DNA of 64,000 bases from Flavobacterium foetidum (GTDB lineage Bacteria; Bacteroidota; Bacteroidia; Flavobacteriales; Flavobacteriaceae). The notes under the pieces were generated by a model. That model saw only the letters and a program-made list of their open reading frames with translations. It searched no databases and was not told where the DNA came from. Made by a program: the position numbers and the translations under genes. Location: NCBI RefSeq assembly GCF_004634245.1, contig NZ_SJTF01000004.1, positions 1-64,000 on the forward strand, read 5' to 3'. How positions within the stretch are numbered: position 1 is the stretch's first letter; every line of letters begins with the position of its first letter. This document shows positions 63,953-64,000 of this stretch, in pieces.

Positions 63953-64000
63953 ATGAAATACTACATCATTGCCGGCGAAGCCTCTGGAGATTTACACGGA
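63953..64000 (+). CDS. lpxB: Lipid-A-disaccharide synthase, N-terminal fragment (cut by window edge)
   Basis: Only 16 codons are inside the window (MKYYIIAGEASGDLHG). The IAGEASGDLHG phrase is the characteristic N-terminal nucleotide-sugar-binding motif of LpxB, which condenses two UDP-sugar lipids in lipid A synthesis. A -7-like TATCTTTG lies at 63895-63902. Confidence 0.9.
   Translation, partial: MKYYIIAGEASGDLHG

Overview
The window looks like a chromosomal segment of a Flavobacterium species (Bacteroidota). The evidence is the AT-rich composition, TAnnTTTG -7 promoter elements, near absence of Shine-Dalgarno sequences, a 287-residue primary sigma factor without region 1.1, TonB-dependent receptors of Bacteroidota type (STN and carboxypeptidase-regulatory N-terminal domains), DUF5686, DUF4249, HYC_CC_PP and XrtF families, PorT/SprT of the type IX secretion system, and CTTTGCG/GCAAAG-rich intergenic repeats. 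No rRNA, tRNA, insertion sequence, prophage or CRISPR array was seen.

Layout. 1-6083 (minus) is the first ~2030 codons of a giant secreted adhesin whose 3' end lies outside the window; it ends here in GC-richer DUF11 repeats. 6598-10491 (minus) holds a membrane proton-pumping pyrophosphatase with a Cys-rich tail, a soluble pyrophosphatase and an AlkA-like glycosylase. A ~148-bp tandem intergenic repeat follows (10720-11146), then a DUF5686 outer-membrane protein and pdhB. 15198-20123 carries etfBA, a bifunctional nuclease, thyA, a CBM48 protein, a 2TM protein and folA. 20703-27574 carries ubiE with porT/sprT, an rRNA-type methyltransferase, the Omp85 lipoprotein tamL, fbaA and accD. 28119-36798 carries an ABC permease, purH and the cell-elongation operon mreBCD-mrdA-rodA. 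36958-42198 holds a DedA protein, an HMA / TonB receptor / HYC_CC_PP metal-type cluster, the exosortase XrtF pair and a methionine-sulfoxide reductase. 42236-46769 has two paralogous MORN-repeat proteins (one with a TonB C-terminal domain) and rpsO-pnp. 46857-57578 is the most accessory part: an aerolysin-like pore-forming protein, a fatty acid desaturase, a repeat protein divergent from a helix-turn-helix regulator, and a four-gene cassette (small exported protein, STN-type TonB receptor, DUF4249 lipoprotein, MG2-plus-plug protein). 57723-64000 returns to core genes: rpoD, rpe, a DNA/RNA endonuclease, a tail-specific protease, surE, a small membrane protein and the start of lpxB.

Functional themes. 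Envelope biogenesis dominates (mre operon, TamL, PorT, XrtF, LpxB, tail-specific protease, several TonB receptors). Pyrophosphate use is clustered (hppA, ppa), and thyA and folA sit close together and complete the thymidylate cycle. The best candidates for something under-described are the DUF4249 cassette with its orphan plug domain, the HYC_CC_PP/TonB receptor/HMA cluster, the aerolysin-like protein without a signal peptide, the Cys-rich extension on the pyrophosphatase, and a long unstructured hairpin loop in the pnp leader. Several start codons were moved from the longest reading frame because the upstream part overlapped a terminator or a promoter, or because a signal peptide begins later; three of these genes appear to start with TTG.
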